Below, piece after piece: positions 60,839 to 64,000 of a DNA stretch of 64,000 nt. Position 1 is the stretch's first letter. Each line of letters starts with the position of its first letter. The stretch spans positions 248,001 to 312,000 of the forward strand of contig NZ_JBHSGP010000005.1 in the NCBI RefSeq assembly GCF_042654525.1, read 5' to 3'. Position numbers and translations under genes: made by a program. The notes below the pieces were generated by a model. It was not told the origin of the DNA. It saw only the letters and a list, made by a program, of their open reading frames with translations, and searched no databases. This DNA is from Geojedonia litorea (GTDB lineage Bacteria; Bacteroidota; Bacteroidia; Flavobacteriales; Flavobacteriaceae).

Positions 60839-63322
60839 TTAATGCTTGATGATAAGCTTTTTAACACCTATAGCATTAAGGTTTTTGTCTTCAATTTTAA
60901 CAAAGTACAAACCGTTATTTAGTGAAGAAGTAGATATCAGGTCATTACTTGATACAGAATTTAACTGTTTTACCAGCCTTCCCTGTACATCAATAATTTG
61001 AACATTTACAGTAGTAAGGTTTGAGTTGTTGCTAAAGTGCAACTTAAAGCTACTAGATGCTGGGTTTGGAATTAATGAAAAATTTAATTTTGTAATTGCC
61101 AGAGTTTTGTTGTTCAATGTTACCCCAATATATTGAATTTTCATCACCACGCCCGGGTTTTGCAATGTTTGTGGATTGGTCCCAGACGGTCCAGATGTGC
61201 TTCCGCTGGAGTCTGTAATAGCGTACATGGTTATGCCATCTGGATCCATGACAACATCCCTATAGCGGTCGTTTGAGGAATGGAACTCTTCATAGGTTTG
61301 ACTTTCAAGAGCATCACCTACTACATTCAATTTGGCCCTATATATAGTGCCACGTTTCAATGTCGGAATTAAAAGTGATTCACCCCAATCTGGAATTTGA
61401 CCGCCTTCATAAATAGCAATGCTCGATGGGGCAACGGTTGGCCAGGTCAAAAAACCTCCTGAAGGATCTGTACTTACAGTACTGTTATAAGTACCTATTG
61501 GTGGTTGAAAACTAGCAACAAGGGCATCGTTGGAAGCATCAAACTCTGGAATAGGTGTCACATCTGGCGGACAGTTGTGATCATTAAAGGTTGTAGAACC
61601 ACATACACCAGAGCTAGACCAGTTGCAATACCCATAAGCTTGATTGTCATAATATCCAGCAATATGTGGCCAACCATAATTTTTGCCGCTTTCAATAATG
61701 TTGAGTTCATCGTCAACTTTTGCACCATGCTCTGACGAGTACAATTTACCATTAGATCCAAAAACAATGCCCTGTGGATTTCTATGACCATAGGTATAAA
61801 TATGGGTTTGGAATCCGCCTAGCACAGGATTGTCGGTAGGAATACTTCCATCAAGGTTCATCCGTAAAATCTTTCCTTTATATTCAGATTTGTCTCCAGT
61901 TGAAGTTGTTTGCCCTCCACTGGTAGGAAGGTATTGAGCTCTAATTTCGAAACAGGCATTAGAGAATTGATTATGTCCTTGATCTCCAACAGTATAATAG
62001 AGTTTTAAATCAGGTCCAAAAATTAATTTTCCTGAGTTATGGTCATTACTGGCTTCAAAGCCTTCAAGAATGGTTACAGCACTTCCGCTATCAAGAAAAC
62101 CATTGCCACTATTATAGTTGTAGGTATAACGTGCAATCCGTAAACGTCTTCCACTATTTGTTCCGTCAATTGAATACGTATAGGCCAGATACACATAATT
62201 GTTGGTTGTGGTAGTCACATCGGTATATAAATCGGGGTGCACCGCCATTCCCATTAATCCGTCTTGGCCACCGGTTCGGTATACAGCACTATTTAAATCC
62301 AACATTGTGGTCTTACTACCGCCGGTAAGTGGGTCTATTTTTACCACTCTTTCCCCAACACGCTCGGTAATCCATAGTTGACCATCGGGTCCGTAAATTA
62401 TAGTATTTGGATTATTAAGCTCTAAATTTGAAGTAAGATTTGTAACCGTCCAATCTGGTCCATCTGTGGTTGGTGTATAAGTGATATTATCTGATAAACC
62501 TTGTAAGTTGATGAGATATGGATTTTCAGAACCGTCAGGATCATCATTGGCGATACTAATAACTGCGTTGTGAGGCCCTCCAACAGAAGTTGGATCATAT
62601 TTTACGATAAATGTTAAACTATTGCCCCCTATTATTGAAGTTCCACTGGGTTGTGTGGTAACCGAAAATTCGCTGTCACCCGAAATGTCAACGATCGGGG
62701 TCCCAGTTAGGTTTAAAGTTGTGGTTGCATTAGAGACATTTTTAATTGTGAATGTTTCGGATGACATGGAGCTTGGGGGAATAGTTCCAAAATTAAAATT
62801 CCCCCCATTGCTAATAATAGTATTCCCATTATCGGTAATTTCAATTTCGGGAGTAGCTACAACGCCATTTCCTTGAAGTGTAAATGTAAAAGGGGAATTT
62901 GTTCCATTTGTAAATGTTATAGTTACAGTTGCCGATTTTATACCTGATGAGCTCGGTGTAAATGTAATGATGTGATTTATTGGAGTGTCATTTCCTTTAA
63001 GATTGCCGAGGTTTGAGTTTGAAGGTGTAAAATCTGAAGAGCCAGTAATAGTAACGGTGATACCATTAAGTTGGTTGCCAGCACTACCACCACTGGCTGT
63101 ATTGTCAATCACAAAGGTACTGGGTTTGTTACTGCCAATTTCCACATCGCCAAAATCGGTATTGTTGTTGACCGCAGGAGAGTTTGTAGATCCAGTTAAA
63201 ACGCTGTTTCCGTTACCTGTGACCTCAAGAGTGCCTTGCGCTAAAACGGATACTCCAAAAAGTAAAATGCAGATATTAGTTATTATTTTGGAGTTTAGAA
63301 TCACGAGTAATTTTGTAGTCAT
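60839..63322 (-). CDS. T9SS-secreted glucose/sorbosone dehydrogenase-like protein with anchor-D domains
   Basis: 827 residues. A signal peptide (about 1-29, ending GVSVLAQ) is followed by two choice-of-anchor-D domains (about 30-155, 157-275). A GSDH-type six-bladed propeller covers about 285-705: IIYGPDGQLWITERVGERVVKIDP, GGQDGLMGMAVHPD, NDHNSGKLIFGPDLKLYYTVGDQGHN, YTYGHRNPQGIVFGSNGKLYSSEHGAKVDDELNII. A T9SS type A domain (about 750-827) ends the protein. Relatives use PQQ to oxidise sugars. The protein would act outside the cell or at the surface; the substrate is unknown. Confidence 0.92.
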   Translation of the reverse strand: MTTKLLVILNSKIITNICILLFGVSVLAQGTLEVTGNGNSVLTGSTNSPAVNNNTDFGDVEIGSNKPSTFVIDNTASGGSAGNQLNGITVTITGSSDFTPSNSNLGNLKGNDTPINHIITFTPSSSGIKSATVTITFTNGTNSPFTFTLQGNGVVATPEIEITDNGNTIISNGGNFNFGTIPPSSMSSETFTIKNVSNATTTLNLTGTPIVDISGDSEFSVTTQPSGTSIIGGNSLTFIVKYDPTSVGGPHNAVISIANDDPDGSENPYLINLQGLSDNITYTPTTDGPDWTVTNLTSNLELNNPNTIIYGPDGQLWITERVGERVVKIDPLTGGSKTTMLDLNSAVYRTGGQDGLMGMAVHPDLYTDVTTTTNNYVYLAYTYSIDGTNSGRRLRIARYTYNYNSGNGFLDSGSAVTILEGFEASNDHNSGKLIFGPDLKLYYTVGDQGHNQFSNACFEIRAQYLPTSGGQTTSTGDKSEYKGKILRMNLDGSIPTDNPVLGGFQTHIYTYGHRNPQGIVFGSNGKLYSSEHGAKVDDELNIIESGKNYGWPHIAGYYDNQAYGYCNWSSSGVCGSTTFNDHNCPPDVTPIPEFDASNDALVASFQPPIGTYNSTVSTDPSGGFLTWPTVAPSSIAIYEGGQIPDWGESLLIPTLKRGTIYRAKLNVVGDALESQTYEEFHSSNDRYRDVVMDPDGITMYAITDSSGSTSGPSGTNPQTLQNPGVVMKIQYIGVTLNNKTLAITKLNFSLIPNPASSSFKLHFSNNSNLTTVNVQIIDVQGRLVKQLNSVSSNDLISTSSLNNGLYFVKIEDKNLNAIGVKKLIIKH

Positions 63323-63368
63323 AATAGTAATTAGAGCGTTAAAGATTAATTCTTGTTTTTTTTAAATA

Positions 63369-63391
63369 GAGGCGCTGTGTGATTGCGCCTC
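63369..63391 (-). terminator. Possible terminator of the partial T9SS gene
   Basis: Stem GAGGCGC/GCGCCTC (7 bp, 9-nt loop) between the two genes. The minus-strand side continues TATTT only, so the T-run is weak. Confidence 0.5.
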
Positions 63392-63407
63392 CACTAATAT
63401 ATAATAC

Positions 63408-64000
63408 TTATTTTATGATTATTCGTTCAGTTTTCATTGTTACACCATTTTCATCTGTAATTTGAAGTATATATAGTCCTTTTGAAAATTCTTGAACACT
63501 AATTGTTTGCCTGTTAGTTAGCATTTGAACTTTCTTGACTAATTGACCAACAATACTGAACATTGAAATAGTTACTTTAGAATCTGAATTTATTCGTTCA
63601 ACAAATAATTGAGAAGATGTGGGGTTAGGATAAACTCTAAATACATCACCAAACGATGAAGTTGCTTTTATACTACTTCTAGCACTCGATGAAGGCGGAT
63701 TATTGAGTACACAATAGGATACAATTCCAAGGTTCACACTCATATTGACTGAAGCGTTACTATCGTAGGCATCAGAAAGATTGACAGTAATCGATTTTAC
63801 AACACCCGTTATGCTAATATTTGCAGAGTTTACATTAGCACCACTAAATGTGCCAGCAGATTGTGTCACATTATTTCCATCTACATAAGTAACATTTACA
63901 AAGTCAATAAATCTTTTGCTTGGTTTTCCTCCAGTCACTTGGTCGATCCCAGTAATTGTAAATGAAACATCTTGACTGTAATCTGGTAAGTTTAAGGATG
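63408..64000 (-). CDS. T9SS type A sorting-domain protein, C-terminal part (runs off window)
   Basis: The frame is open from 64000 down to the stop at 63408 (about 197 residues visible). The visible part begins with a beta-rich segment (VSFTITGIDQVTGGKPSKRFIDF), has a Ser-rich linker, and ends in a full sorting domain (about the last 80 residues: FRVYPNPTSSQLFVERI, ISMFSIVGQLVKKVQML, FSKGLYILQITDENG). An apparent start at 63938 is a GTG inside the frame and is not the true start. The catalytic or binding part lies outside the window. Confidence 0.85.
   Translation of the reverse strand, partial: SLNLPDYSQDVSFTITGIDQVTGGKPSKRFIDFVNVTYVDGNNVTQSAGTFSGANVNSANISITGVVKSITVNLSDAYDSNASVNMSVNLGIVSYCVLNNPPSSSARSSIKATSSFGDVFRVYPNPTSSQLFVERINSDSKVTISMFSIVGQLVKKVQMLTNRQTISVQEFSKGLYILQITDENGVTMKTERIIIK

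Noticed and set aside
62985..63365. Long open frame on the plus strand opposite the dehydrogenase gene
   Set aside because: It mirrors the minus-strand coding region, has no signal or domain of its own, and codon usage follows the opposite gene. The same applies to other antisense frames, for example at 44121-44486 and 45466-45843.

Overview
The window looks like chromosomal DNA of a marine-type Flavobacteriaceae (Bacteroidota). The DNA is AT-rich. Promoters carry the Bacteroidota -7 element TAnnTTTG rather than an E. coli -10. Several proteins end in type IX secretion (T9SS) sorting domains (type A and type B), and there are two TonB-dependent receptors, SusC/Oar-like features, CarboxypepD_reg domains and several lipoproteins. 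No tRNA, rRNA, CRISPR, transposase or prophage gene was seen. Genus cannot be fixed from sequence alone.

Layout. 1-3477 (minus): a tightly overlapping operon of nucleotidyltransferase, B12-binding radical SAM enzyme, methyltransferase and a second B12-binding radical SAM enzyme (cut by the window edge). 3823-7925: a T9SS mini-protein, then thioesterase, rmuC and a TPR protein on the minus strand. 8042-13285: a vitamin B12 uptake locus, with btuF-btuC-btuD on the minus strand divergent from a cobalamin riboswitch and a BtuB-like receptor. 13323-17070: an S41 protease lipoprotein divergent from an ECF sigma operon (sigma, putative anti-sigma, two DUF4252 proteins) preceded by its own ECF-type promoter. 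17110-23650: purB with small neighbours, a c-type haem protein, a glycosyltransferase, an ABC-F ATPase, and a membrane protein/XRE regulator pair with an operator inside its promoter. 23798-34305: a large C-type-lectin T9SS type B protein, sirtuin, TrmH-type methyltransferase, SRPBCC, a VOC gene broken by one stop codon, a DEAD-box helicase with a long leader, and two orphan lipoproteins. 34353-41808: rdgB, a deleted SGNH hydrolase, then short-chain fatty acid transporter, acyl-CoA ligase, TPR lipoprotein and S33 peptidase, then rlmH. 41899-54707: nadC-yihY-priA, a LytTR response regulator, rpsF-rpsR-rplI, an Oar-like TonB receptor, a MacB-like permease and hisS. 54708-64000 (minus): a small transcription unit with two tiny ORFs, followed by three T9SS-secreted proteins (a 1772-residue adhesin-like protein, a glucose/sorbosone dehydrogenase and a partial protein).

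How parts connect. The B12 uptake locus would supply cofactor to the two B12-dependent radical SAM enzymes at the left edge (inference). The 1772-residue secreted protein and the small-ORF unit share one promoter design: two 7-bp half-sites 20 bp apart, then 14 bp, then a -7-like element. This fits control by a LytTR-type regulator, and one such regulator is encoded at 46156-46851; the link is inferred, not shown. Start codons were re-chosen for several genes because the longest frame began with a TTG lying inside the -7 promoter element.
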